A stretch of 64,000 nucleotides of DNA from assembly GCF_009754945.1 (NCBI RefSeq), contig NZ_WPIN01000024.1:62001-126000 (forward strand), given 5' to 3'. Shown here piece after piece: positions 44,583 to 51,943 of the stretch. Position 1 is the first letter of the stretch. Each line of letters opens with the position of its first letter. The stretch comes from Spirosoma arboris (GTDB taxonomy: Bacteria > Bacteroidota > Bacteroidia > Cytophagales > Spirosomataceae). A program made the translations under genes and the position numbers. Below the pieces are notes generated by a model. That model saw only the letters and a list, made by a program, of their open reading frames with translations. It had not been told where the DNA came from and made no database searches.

Positions 44583-46550
44583 ATGAATTCACGGAAAATC
44601 ATATTGCTATTCATACCGCTTTATTGCTTCCTGCTAACTGTCTCTCAGGCCCAGTTACCTATTCGCGCTACACGCTGGAAAGGGAGTCTATTAGCCCCGA
44701 ATGCGGTGCAGGTTTTGCTAAATTTTGGCAACGATACATTGGCGATCAGGGCCGAAGCCGATAATAGACTTCTAGAAACAATGCGCTATGAACAGGTAGG
44801 TGATACGCTCTTTATTCAAAAAATTACCGGCCAAATTTCCTGTGGAAGTAATGCGCTGGGCTTGTACAAACTTGCTTATATCAACAATGGCGAAGGGTTT
44901 CTTTTGCAGCCAATTAATGATAATTGTCTGGATCGCAAACAGGTATTTACATCAAAAATAGCATTTACTCGTCTACGCCCTGACCCAAATCAGCCTCCAC
45001 GTAACTGGCCTTATCTCGACCCCAAAAGCGACTCGGTAGCGGGTATTAGCTTGTATAAGGCCTATGATTTACTAAAAGATCGGAGGTCGGTTCCGGTCAT
45101 TGTGGGCGTGCTGGATTCTGGGGTCGACATTACTCATGAAGATTTACGGGATGTTATCTGGGTAAACCCCAAAGAAACAGCTGGCAATAACATTGACGAC
45201 GATAAAAATGGCTATACAGACGATATTAGCGGCTGGAATTTCATGGGTGCAAAGGATGGCACAACCTACGAATATGATCAGCCGGAAATAACTCAGACCT
45301 ATGTTATTCTGAGAAACAAATACGATAAAGTTGACCCCGCTACCGTCAAACCAACCGACAGACGCCAGTACAATACTTACCTGACAGCTAAAAAACAATT
45401 TTTACAACGTTATCGGGCCAGCCATCCTACCTATCTGGCTTTTGCCGATACCACGCAATTCTGGCGAATAGCTCAACAAATTCAAGCCAAATTATCGGAT
45501 ACAGTCACGTCGTCGATCGCTATTCGCATGGTTGATTTTGGGACAGATTCTGTAGCGATTGCCGTCAGAAGCATTTTGGCGGATGCCTATTTACCACAAT
45601 ATGGCTCATTTAATTCATACATCGGTCTCGTCCGCAAAAACTGGACGCGTTTCCGGCAAGCTATGGGCGGTGAGGCCGATATGGCTTACAACCCCGATTA
45701 TAACCCACGGAAATCGGTTGGTGATGATCCGGCTAATCTGAATGAGCGCTACTATGGAAGCCCCAACATGCTGATTGGTCAGTCGCAGCAATTGGCGATG
45801 CACGGAAGCCACGTGGCGGGTATTATTGCAGCCAAACGCGGCAACGGACGGGGTATTGACGGAGTGGCCGACAATGTGCGGATCATGCCTATATCAGTTG
45901 TTCCGTCCAACGGCGACGAGCGGGATAAAGATGTTGCCAATGGCATTCGTTACGCTGTTGAAAACGGAGCCAAGGTAATTAATATGAGCTTTGGCAAACG
46001 ATTGTCGCCATTTAAGGAGCAGGTCGATGCCGCTATCCGATTTGCGGAAGAGCATGATGTTCTTATTGTTCATGCCGCTGGCAACAATGGCGAAAACTAC
46101 GATTCACTACCAGCGTATCCGTCGGCAAGGTATGAGAATGGGCAAATTGCACAAAACGTGCTGGTTGTTGGCAATAGTACCTGGCGCATTGGCAACGACC
46201 TCCCTAGTCGTTCGTCAAATTATGGTGTGCAGACAGTTGATCTCTTCGCCCCTGGCACCGCTATCTTATCAACCCTGCCGCACAATCGCTACGCCAGTTT
46301 ATCGGGAACCAGCATGGCATCGCCAATGACAGCCGGTGTAGCCGCCCTACTACGTTCTTATTTCCCGAAATTAACAGCAGTTCAGGTTAGAAATATTCTG
46401 ATGAAAAGCAGCTATCAACCTGATGTTCTGGTACGAAAACCAGGTCGCTCAATGCAGCAGGTACCCTTTAAAAGCCTGAGCCGGTCGGGTGGGTTGCTGA
46501 ATGCATATGAAGCGGTGAAAATGATTCTGTCTGAACCAGGATTACACTGA
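44583..46550 (+). CDS. Exported subtilisin-like serine peptidase (S8)
   Basis: The 655-residue protein has a signal peptide (about 1-22) and the S8 triad: Asp178 (VLDSGVD), His407 (MHGSHVAG), Ser577 (GTSMASP). About 220 residues separate Asp and His, because of an insertion with charged helices, typical of Bacteroidota S8 proteins. It starts at ATG 44583; the upstream in-frame 36 codons overlap the terminator and are not used. No C-terminal sorting domain is obvious. It may degrade protein substrates for the adjacent Sus system. Confidence 0.9.
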   Translation: MNSRKIILLFIPLYCFLLTVSQAQLPIRATRWKGSLLAPNAVQVLLNFGNDTLAIRAEADNRLLETMRYEQVGDTLFIQKITGQISCGSNALGLYKLAYINNGEGFLLQPINDNCLDRKQVFTSKIAFTRLRPDPNQPPRNWPYLDPKSDSVAGISLYKAYDLLKDRRSVPVIVGVLDSGVDITHEDLRDVIWVNPKETAGNNIDDDKNGYTDDISGWNFMGAKDGTTYEYDQPEITQTYVILRNKYDKVDPATVKPTDRRQYNTYLTAKKQFLQRYRASHPTYLAFADTTQFWRIAQQIQAKLSDTVTSSIAIRMVDFGTDSVAIAVRSILADAYLPQYGSFNSYIGLVRKNWTRFRQAMGGEADMAYNPDYNPRKSVGDDPANLNERYYGSPNMLIGQSQQLAMHGSHVAGIIAAKRGNGRGIDGVADNVRIMPISVVPSNGDERDKDVANGIRYAVENGAKVINMSFGKRLSPFKEQVDAAIRFAEEHDVLIVHAAGNNGENYDSLPAYPSARYENGQIAQNVLVVGNSTWRIGNDLPSRSSNYGVQTVDLFAPGTAILSTLPHNRYASLSGTSMASPMTAGVAALLRSYFPKLTAVQVRNILMKSSYQPDVLVRKPGRSMQQVPFKSLSRSGGLLNAYEAVKMILSEPGLH

Positions 46551-46640
46551 TTTATGGATTTTCGGGATTTTGTTTTCATCAGGATTTTACTTTGGAGCAA
46601 TAGCAAATTCTGTAAATTCATAAATCAGTGTAATCCTGGT
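46535..46640. repeat. 22-bp inverted repeat between convergent genes
   Basis: Arms 46535-46556 and 46619-46640 are perfect 22-bp complements (core GGATTACACTGATTTATG), with a 62-nt T-rich loop. The left arm includes the stop codon of the peptidase and the right arm abuts the stop codon of the SDR. It may be a bidirectional terminator, or a member of a dispersed repeat family (AATCAGTGTAATCCTG-type). Confidence 0.75.
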
Positions 46641-47353
46641 CACCAATCAACCTCTTTCTTATCGTGCCAGAATTTACCTGTTTCTGATTGAGGAGCTTCG
46701 GTCGCTAGCCAAACGATGGTTTCGGCGCCTTTTTCAACGGGTCGACTGGCATTAGAACCGCCCATATCGGTGCGGACCCAGCCCGGATCAACGCAGTTAA
46801 CCGCGATATTCTCTCCTCTGAGTGCTCCAGCAAATTGCCTCGTTACGGCATTAAGCGCTGTTTTTGAGATACTATAGGCTGGTGCATAGGTCGTCATATC
46901 GTTAAGGGCACCCGCTCCGCTCGATACATTGATGATGCGTGCACCAGATTTGCTTTTTTGTAGATGCTCCAGGAAATCCTGAATCACTAAGATGGGACCT
47001 GTCACATTGGCTTTTAGGGTTCGGTCGAGCATTTCGGTGTTTAGGTTCAGAATATCTTCGCCATGATCTTCCAGAACACCCGCATTATTAACAAGCACAT
47101 CTAAGTGATCTGCTTTTTGCGAAAACGTGCCACAGGCTGTTCGGATGCTGACAGGATCTGTTACATCAAGGTGTATACAGGTGACTTCGTAGCCAGCCTG
47201 GCATAATTCTTCAGAAGCTTCGCGACCTTTGGCCATATCACGGGCACCAATAAATACGGCAAAGCCGCGCTGAGCAAGTTGCCTGGCAATTTCTTTACCT
47301 ATTCCTTTATTAGCCCCAGTAATCAGAGCTGTACGCTGGTGGTGAGTTTTCAT
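46640..47353 (-). CDS. Short-chain dehydrogenase/reductase
   Basis: The 237-residue protein has the SDR coenzyme motif TGANKGIG (about 12-19), NNAG (about 89-92), the catalytic Ser in NVSSGAG (about 143-149) and Tyr-x3-Lys (YSISKTALN, about 160-168), ending NCVDPGWVRTDMGG. It reduces a carbonyl with NADPH. The set of motifs is complete. Substrate and pathway are unknown. Confidence 0.9.
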   Translation of the reverse strand: MKTHHQRTALITGANKGIGKEIARQLAQRGFAVFIGARDMAKGREASEELCQAGYEVTCIHLDVTDPVSIRTACGTFSQKADHLDVLVNNAGVLEDHGEDILNLNTEMLDRTLKANVTGPILVIQDFLEHLQKSKSGARIINVSSGAGALNDMTTYAPAYSISKTALNAVTRQFAGALRGENIAVNCVDPGWVRTDMGGSNASRPVEKGAETIVWLATEAPQSETGKFWHDKKEVDW

Positions 47354-47577
47354 GAGCCGTTCGTTCGTGTATTAGTGAAATTCGTGTAGTGGGTGTACCA
47401 GGTAAAGTAGGGTTAGCCGATAACTCCTACTCCACTCACTACATTAAATCTCTATAGCCTGAAAATGTTTGCAGAAATCAACCGTATCCTCAACTGATTG
47501 ACCGTTTCCTAAGTGCTCCTATGAAATTTAGTAGTTTAGCAGCTATTCTTACTTAGTGATTTTATCAACCGCTTATA

Positions 47578-48444
47578 ATGAAATCATTTTATTCTGTTTT
47601 GGCTCTTATTCTCTTATCTGTCAGTTGGGCATTCGCTCAAACGGGGTCTGCTACTGGCTCATCGTCAACTACTTCGCCGAATCGTCAGCAGGAACTCTAC
47701 GATCAATATCACGGAATTACTAAAAAGCCCAGTACAGTTACCCCAGTCAAAGCACCTGCTCCTGCCTCTACAGCTAACCGCGTCGATCAGCAGCGTTCTA
47801 CAAATAAGCCCACAACGAAACAAGCATCTCAACAACCATCTGTAACAGCCACGCCTGCTCAACCAACTGAAACGGCAAACCGACCACAACGAGTCGTGGC
47901 AAGTAGTGGAACATCTGGCACTCGGATTGGGATTCGGGCAGGAGTTACTTATCCAGTTTTTACAGAAACTCAACCAGGCTTCGATCCGGCCATTGGCTTT
48001 GTAGGCGGTTTGACATTTAACTTCGGAGCAGGCCATGTTTCGTTTCAACCCGAAGTTAATTATACCCGTTATAGCACCAAAGTAACTGATTTTGGCACCT
48101 ATACCCAGGCTGTAGATGGCCTTGAAGTGCCTCTATTTCTAAAACTATCGACGGGTACCTACGCTGGAAATCGCTTCTTTCTGAATGTAGGCCCTTATGC
48201 AACTTATGCGATGAGCGCCAGTACAAACGGGAAAAAAGAATCACTGGATGGCAAACCGGGTCGATTTGGCTTTGGGGCAGGAGCGGGTCTTGGAGCAGCC
48301 ATAAAAGCAGGGCCTGGCCATGTTACTCTTGAGGTTCGTGGTCTATATCCATTAGGGAATGTAGACAATGGCTTCAGTACAGATTCTAAGGAAATCTTCG
48401 GGCAGGGAACGCTGGGTTATATATTCCCGCTTGGAAGCCGATAA
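47578..48444 (+). CDS. Outer-membrane beta-barrel protein
   Basis: The 288-residue protein has a signal peptide (1-20), a low-complexity Ser/Thr/Pro/Gln/Ala linker (about 20-115) and a PorT-like eight-stranded barrel (about 118-288: RIGIRAGVTYPVF, GFVGGLTFNFGAG, VSFQPEVNYTRYS, VPLFLKLSTG). It ends in FPLGSR. Function is unknown; linkers of this kind often cross the peptidoglycan layer. Confidence 0.8.
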   Translation: MKSFYSVLALILLSVSWAFAQTGSATGSSSTTSPNRQQELYDQYHGITKKPSTVTPVKAPAPASTANRVDQQRSTNKPTTKQASQQPSVTATPAQPTETANRPQRVVASSGTSGTRIGIRAGVTYPVFTETQPGFDPAIGFVGGLTFNFGAGHVSFQPEVNYTRYSTKVTDFGTYTQAVDGLEVPLFLKLSTGTYAGNRFFLNVGPYATYAMSASTNGKKESLDGKPGRFGFGAGAGLGAAIKAGPGHVTLEVRGLYPLGNVDNGFSTDSKEIFGQGTLGYIFPLGSR

Positions 48445-48476
48445 TAAAATAACTTTCTCATAGAGTGGGTTTTTAG

Positions 48477-48506
48477 AATGGCGACAACCACTTGGGTGTC
48501 GCCATT
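48477..48506 (+). terminator. Terminator after barrel gene
   Basis: AATGGCGACA (48477-48486) pairs with TGTCGCCATT (48497-48506) around a 10-nt loop, followed by TTTG. Confidence 0.75.
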
Positions 48507-48670
48507 TTTGTTTCCTCTCTTCTCAGTGGCCAGTACGGGTGACTAACGGGGTCTTGTGGAACAAATTTTTCCCAAATATGACATAGTCGAATAGCGAAAA
48601 AAGAAGTATTTATTGGCGACTACTTTCGTTGCTTTTACTGGTAGTAATTACGGGAATAATGAACTTTGGC

Positions 48671-49513
48671 CTACACAAAAGCTAAACTCTTGGCCCACAA
48701 CTCAGCAGCCTGCTTGATGGTAATATCGCTGTGTCTTATTGATTTAGGCCGTGAATCAGCAAAAAAGCCACCTGACCCACCGTCTTGTCCGTTTTTCCTG
48801 ATCAGGCTTGTCAATGGAGACGTTGCCAGATAGACTGATGTTTCAGCTCCCCGTTCAGGAGTACGCATAAACGGTCTTGCCAGAGTCATCATAAACCCCA
48901 GCGCGCCCGCAAAATTGCTACCAAAACCGGTGTTGACTACACCGGGATGTACGGCATAGGCAGTAATCCCAGAATCAGTATATCGTTTAGCTAACTCTTT
49001 GGTAAATAATATATTGGCCAGTTTACCATCACCATAAGCAGCCATAATGGACAGGTTTCCATTGCGCTTGAAAAAACGGGATGCATTGCCTAACGAATAA
49101 GCTGCCGATGATAGGTTAATAATACGAGCTTCACCAGCCGCTTTGAGCAAATCCATTAAGTAATAAGTCAGTACAAAAGGGCCGATATGGTTGGCGTAGA
49201 ACGATTTCTCAATGTTGTTAATAAACTCAATTCTGTTGGGCGAGTAGCCAGCATTGTTGATAAGAACATCTAACTTCGAATGCGCACGGCTGATCTGTTG
49301 AGCGACCTGACGTACTGAGTCAATATCGCTCAGGTCAGCAAGAAAAAGTTCGACGGTTACGGCCGGATTAATCCGTTTTAGAATAGCGAGCGCTTCCCGC
49401 CCTTTTTCTTTATTACGACACAGTAGGATCAGATTGAATCCACGCCGTGCCATCGCCTTTGCTGTTGCCAATCCAATACCGGCGTTCGCCCCTGTAATCA
49501 ATACGGTTTTCAT
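48671..49513 (-). CDS. Short-chain dehydrogenase (retinol-dehydrogenase-like)
   Basis: The 280-residue protein has TGANAGIG (about 7-14), the NNAGYS motif (about 86-91), catalytic Ser in NLSSAAYSLG (about 133-142) and Tyr-x3-Lys (YGDGKLAN, about 160-167), with a PGVVNTGFG loop. The extended C-terminus with a RGAETSVYLA motif is typical of the retinol-dehydrogenase/oxidoreductase-like subgroup. Substrate unknown. It is not in an obvious operon. Confidence 0.88.
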   Translation of the reverse strand: MKTVLITGANAGIGLATAKAMARRGFNLILLCRNKEKGREALAILKRINPAVTVELFLADLSDIDSVRQVAQQISRAHSKLDVLINNAGYSPNRIEFINNIEKSFYANHIGPFVLTYYLMDLLKAAGEARIINLSSAAYSLGNASRFFKRNGNLSIMAAYGDGKLANILFTKELAKRYTDSGITAYAVHPGVVNTGFGSNFAGALGFMMTLARPFMRTPERGAETSVYLATSPLTSLIRKNGQDGGSGGFFADSRPKSIRHSDITIKQAAELWAKSLAFV

Positions 49514-49529
49514 GTATAGTACTATAAAA

Positions 49530-49603
49530 AGTGAAGTGAGTGAAGAAGGTGTAGTGAGTCTAATAGTCCTGACCTCATTACACTTCCTTCACTCACTTCA
49601 ACT
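49530..49603. repeat. Imperfect palindrome of GTGAAG words
   Basis: Arms 49530-49558 and 49574-49603 are complementary with one gap and three mismatches. Like the TTGTAAG palindromes, it is built from short words (GTGAAG, GTGAG, GTGTAG), and lies in an intergenic region. Confidence 0.6.
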
Positions 49604-49621
49604 ACTCCACATGCTCACAAA

Positions 49622-49846
49622 TCAAAACAACAGTTTCCAACCGTTGAAAAACAGATCTTTTCCCGGTTGACCAGACCAATTGTGTTGGTCCTCTCCTGCG
49701 GCAGTTTCAACCACCTCGGGCTTGCGTATTTCTTTTTGCATAACAATAGCCGAAATACCCTTTTCAGCCAACGATCGGCAAATGCTTTTAGTGGTTTCAG
49801 TTACGTTACCTGCTACTATTCCTACTGTGGTTTCGTTGTTTTTCAT
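49622..49846 (-). CDS. Small protein of the MarR locus
   Basis: The 74-residue protein begins MKNNETTVGIVAGNV and is not recognised. There is no signal peptide; the first 40 residues could form a small alpha/beta unit (VGIVAG strand, SICRSLAEKG helix, SAIVMQ strand), a Rossmann-like or universal-stress-like start. Codon start ATG 49846; a TTG at 49876 would add 10 residues lying in the operator. An operator identical to the MarR operator lies at 49861-49876, so it is probably regulated by the MarR protein upstream. Confidence 0.55.
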   Translation of the reverse strand: MKNNETTVGIVAGNVTETTKSICRSLAEKGISAIVMQKEIRKPEVVETAAGEDQHNWSGQPGKDLFFNGWKLLF

Positions 49847-49860
49847 GGCCTTCGAGTTTA

Positions 49861-49876
49861 TTGTATGTGCAAACAA
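49861..49876. promoter_or_regulatory. MarR operator copy 2
   Basis: TTGTATGTGCAAACAA; identical to the copy at 50400-50415, 15 nt upstream of the small-protein start. Outer half-sites TTGT/ACAA and inner TG/CA are symmetric. Confidence 0.7.
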
Positions 49877-49893
49877 ATTTTTTAATAAATTTT

Positions 49894-50358
49894 TTAAACT
49901 GGTTCTCCCAGCGCCTTCGTCGCCTTAACGATCTGTTGAGTCAACTGGCAAACATTCGTTTCGCCGATAACCTGCGAATAACGGACGCCTACCCGATCCC
50001 ATGCCTGAGAAATTTCGGGTTGAATCGCTTCGCCCTCGGCGGTTGGATAAATTAATGTTCGTTTACCTTCCGATTCCCGACGAACGAACCGTTTCTGCTC
50101 TAATTTTTCTACCAATCGAGTAATCGTCGATGGAGTAAGACACAGGGTTTCGCTTAACTCTGAAGGAGTTATACCCGGTTGGGCCACTACTTCGCACAAC
50201 ATGTATGCATGCGAGTAACACATCCCAAAGCGACCAAATTCTTCGTCACCAATAGCAGTAATAGCTCGAGCTAGTGCATTGGCCGAAAACAGTAGACAGG
50301 CACTGTAACGTGAGTTTAACTTAGTTTCTTCAGCTACGGCAACTTCCTGGCTATTCAT
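49894..50358 (-). CDS. MarR-family transcriptional regulator
   Basis: The 154-residue protein has the MarR winged helix (about 60-120: TPSELSETLCLTPSTITRLVEKLE, then GKRTLIYPTAEG as the wing) between dimerisation helices. Start ATG 50358 (MNSQEVAV); an upstream TTG at 50415 would give 19 extra residues covering the operator, so it is rejected. An operator copy overlaps its promoter, implying autoregulation, and a second identical copy is before the next gene 48 nt downstream. Confidence 0.85.
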   Translation of the reverse strand: MNSQEVAVAEETKLNSRYSACLLFSANALARAITAIGDEEFGRFGMCYSHAYMLCEVVAQPGITPSELSETLCLTPSTITRLVEKLEQKRFVRRESEGKRTLIYPTAEGEAIQPEISQAWDRVGVRYSQVIGETNVCQLTQQIVKATKALGEPV

Positions 50359-50377
50359 AAGTCTTTCCCAATTGTTA

Positions 50378-50412
50378 GAACAAAGGTATACAACGATATT
50401 TGTATGTGCAAA
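50378..50412 (-). promoter_or_regulatory. MarR promoter with overlapping operator
   Basis: On the minus strand a -33 TTTG lies inside the operator and a -7 box TACCTTTG begins 20 nt downstream, matching consensus. Binding at the operator would block the -33 box. Confidence 0.65.
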
Positions 50413-50415
50413 CAA
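50400..50415. promoter_or_regulatory. MarR operator copy 1
   Basis: TTGTATGTGCAAACAA; TTGT-N-TG-N2-CA-N-ACAA symmetric. It overlaps the promoter of the MarR gene. Confidence 0.7.
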
Positions 50416-50424
50416 TATTTTAAA

Positions 50425-50512
50425 AAGTTGTAAGGGAGTAAGTCATCAAGTTGTAAGTAAGGCGACTATAAATGTTATTCTTACAACTTGATGACTTATT
50501 CTCTTACAACTT
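50425..50512. repeat. Long palindrome, AAGTTGTAAGGGAGTAAGT family (empty)
   Basis: Arms 50425-50457 and 50480-50512 are 33 nt each and complementary with two mismatches, with a 22-nt loop. The left arm starts with AAGTTGTAAGGGAGTAAGT, which recurs exactly at the ends of the four-helix-bundle unit at 51465-51941. It lies between the MarR gene and ctlX. Confidence 0.85.
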
Positions 50513-50514
50513 TT

Positions 50515-51444
50515 TTATTTTCTCGGTAGATGTACTTCTGCCATCATGCAGCGGGCTGATCCTCCTCCATTACCTTCAATCATCGATAGATCAAAATGAA
50601 GGAGGGTTGCGTAATCATCTAACTGGTCGATCTGCTTTGGCGTCAGTGATTCAAATGCACGTGTAGACATGACCAATAGTTTCTGACCTTTTTCGGTCTT
50701 GACCATCAACATATTACCTGCAAAACTGGCCATTTGCTCCAGCGAAATTTCAATCACGCGTTTATTCATGCTTTCCAGTTCCTGACGAACCGTAAGCCGT
50801 TCGTCAGGATCGCTGATGGCAGCCAGGCATACTACAGCACATGACTCAGCAATACACATGACTACGTTGGTATGATAAACAGCCTTTCCATTGGCATCTG
50901 CCGAATGGAACGACACAGTCCGATAGCCCGTCTGACGGCTAAATTCAGCCAACACATCTGGGTGAGTTCGGGGCGACAGGCTGGCAAAGGCAACGCGGTT
51001 CATGCGATCCAGCACCAGGCTCCCGGTGCCTTCCAGAAACTTGCCTTCATTCTCAAAGTGAGTTAAATCGATAATTTTATCGACATGAAAACGCTTGGCA
51101 AGATTGTCGATAATGTCCTGACGACGTTCGAGCCGACGGTTTTCGGCCTGCATTGGATAGAGTACTACTCGACCGCTTGCATGAAAAGAAACCCAGTTAT
51201 TTGGGAAAATAGAATCGGGTGTATAGGGTTCAACGGTATCATCGTATACCATCACATCGATACCGATGGCCTGCAATTGCCGGGCCATTTCATCGAATTC
51301 TCTCTGAGCGTCTTCCTGGGCTATATCCTTCGTTTGCGCAGCCAGTTGACTATCCTGAAAGGCGTTGGATTCTGCCGTTTGCTCGTTAAACCCAAAACGA
51401 ACAGGGCGAATCATTAAAATATGGGAAGTAGCCTGAGATTGCAT
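50515..51444 (-). CDS. ctlX: Citrulline utilization hydrolase CtlX-like (arginine-deiminase superfamily)
   Basis: The 309-residue protein has the guanidino-group hydrolase fold: FPNNWVSFH (about 80-88), the Glu/His catalytic region, and the nucleophilic Cys299 near the end (GGGSARCMMAEV). Proteins of this type (CtlX) hydrolyse citrulline to ornithine, CO2 and ammonia; others are arginine/agmatine-related. It lies downstream of an arginine deiminase on the same strand, with a four-helix-bundle gene in between, which supports a citrulline substrate. Confidence 0.83.
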   Translation of the reverse strand: MQSQATSHILMIRPVRFGFNEQTAESNAFQDSQLAAQTKDIAQEDAQREFDEMARQLQAIGIDVMVYDDTVEPYTPDSIFPNNWVSFHASGRVVLYPMQAENRRLERRQDIIDNLAKRFHVDKIIDLTHFENEGKFLEGTGSLVLDRMNRVAFASLSPRTHPDVLAEFSRQTGYRTVSFHSADANGKAVYHTNVVMCIAESCAVVCLAAISDPDERLTVRQELESMNKRVIEISLEQMASFAGNMLMVKTEKGQKLLVMSTRAFESLTPKQIDQLDDYATLLHFDLSMIEGNGGGSARCMMAEVHLPRK

Positions 51445-51464
51445 GAAAGTAGTAGTAAGGGAAT

Positions 51465-51941
51465 AAGTTGTAAGGGAGTAAGTAATCTACAATGCCAATA
51501 GGAGAGTAAATTAGCACTAAAGCGTCAATTAATAATTGTTTAATGTCCGCATCAATCCAAGAATCATTTTAGATAACTCTTCTGTTGCGCGTATAAATTC
51601 ATTACGCTTTTCTACGTCAATATAGTCTAATCGATAAGCCAGATAGCTCATTGATTTCACTTCATTGGATGAGGTACGAGAATAGTTTAAGAAGCGAAGA
51701 AAATCTGTGTTGCTCCCTCGGTCAAATCCTTCTGCAATATTATTGGAAATAGATACAGAAGCCCGACAAATCTGATCTCTGAATCCCCAATCACGATTGT
51801 CGCGATATGTTTCATAAACCAAAACAGCCAAGTCCTGACCTTTCTGCCAGATCAATAAATCTTCAAATCGTTTTACTAACATACTTCATCACTAAAATCA
51901 TATACAAACTTACACACTTACAACTTACTCCCTTACAACTT
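51465..51941. mobile_element. Inverted-repeat unit carrying the four-helix-bundle gene
   Basis: AAGTTGTAAGGGAGTAAGT at 51465-51483 and its exact complement at 51923-51941 flank a 117-codon gene, for a unit of 477 nt. The same 19-nt word starts the palindrome at 50425. The unit is inserted between two genes of arginine metabolism. I infer an IVS-like inserted element; mobility has not been shown and no target-site duplication was identified. Confidence 0.5.
51529..51882 (-). CDS. Four-helix bundle protein (S23/IVP family)
   Basis: The 117-residue protein matches the family first known from ORFs in 23S rRNA intervening sequences: FEDLLIWQKGQDLAVLVYE (about 6-24), the GFRDQICRASVSISNNIAEG loop-helix (about 33-52), and the FLRFLNYSRTSSNEV helix (about 61-75). 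All four helices are present. The related bAvd protein serves diversity-generating retroelements, but no reverse transcriptase is nearby. Function unknown, likely nucleic-acid binding. A -7 box TAAGTTTG lies upstream on the minus strand (plus 51905-51912). Confidence 0.9.
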   Translation of the reverse strand: MLVKRFEDLLIWQKGQDLAVLVYETYRDNRDWGFRDQICRASVSISNNIAEGFDRGSNTDFLRFLNYSRTSSNEVKSMSYLAYRLDYIDVEKRNEFIRATEELSKMILGLMRTLNNY

Positions 51942-51943
51942 CT

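Noticed and set aside
50359..50415. TTG start of the MarR gene at 50415
   Set aside because: It would place the operator and promoter inside the coding sequence; ATG 50358 gives the family length.
51465..51941. Diversity-generating retroelement (bAvd partner)
   Set aside because: No reverse transcriptase, template repeat or variable repeat was seen within the window.
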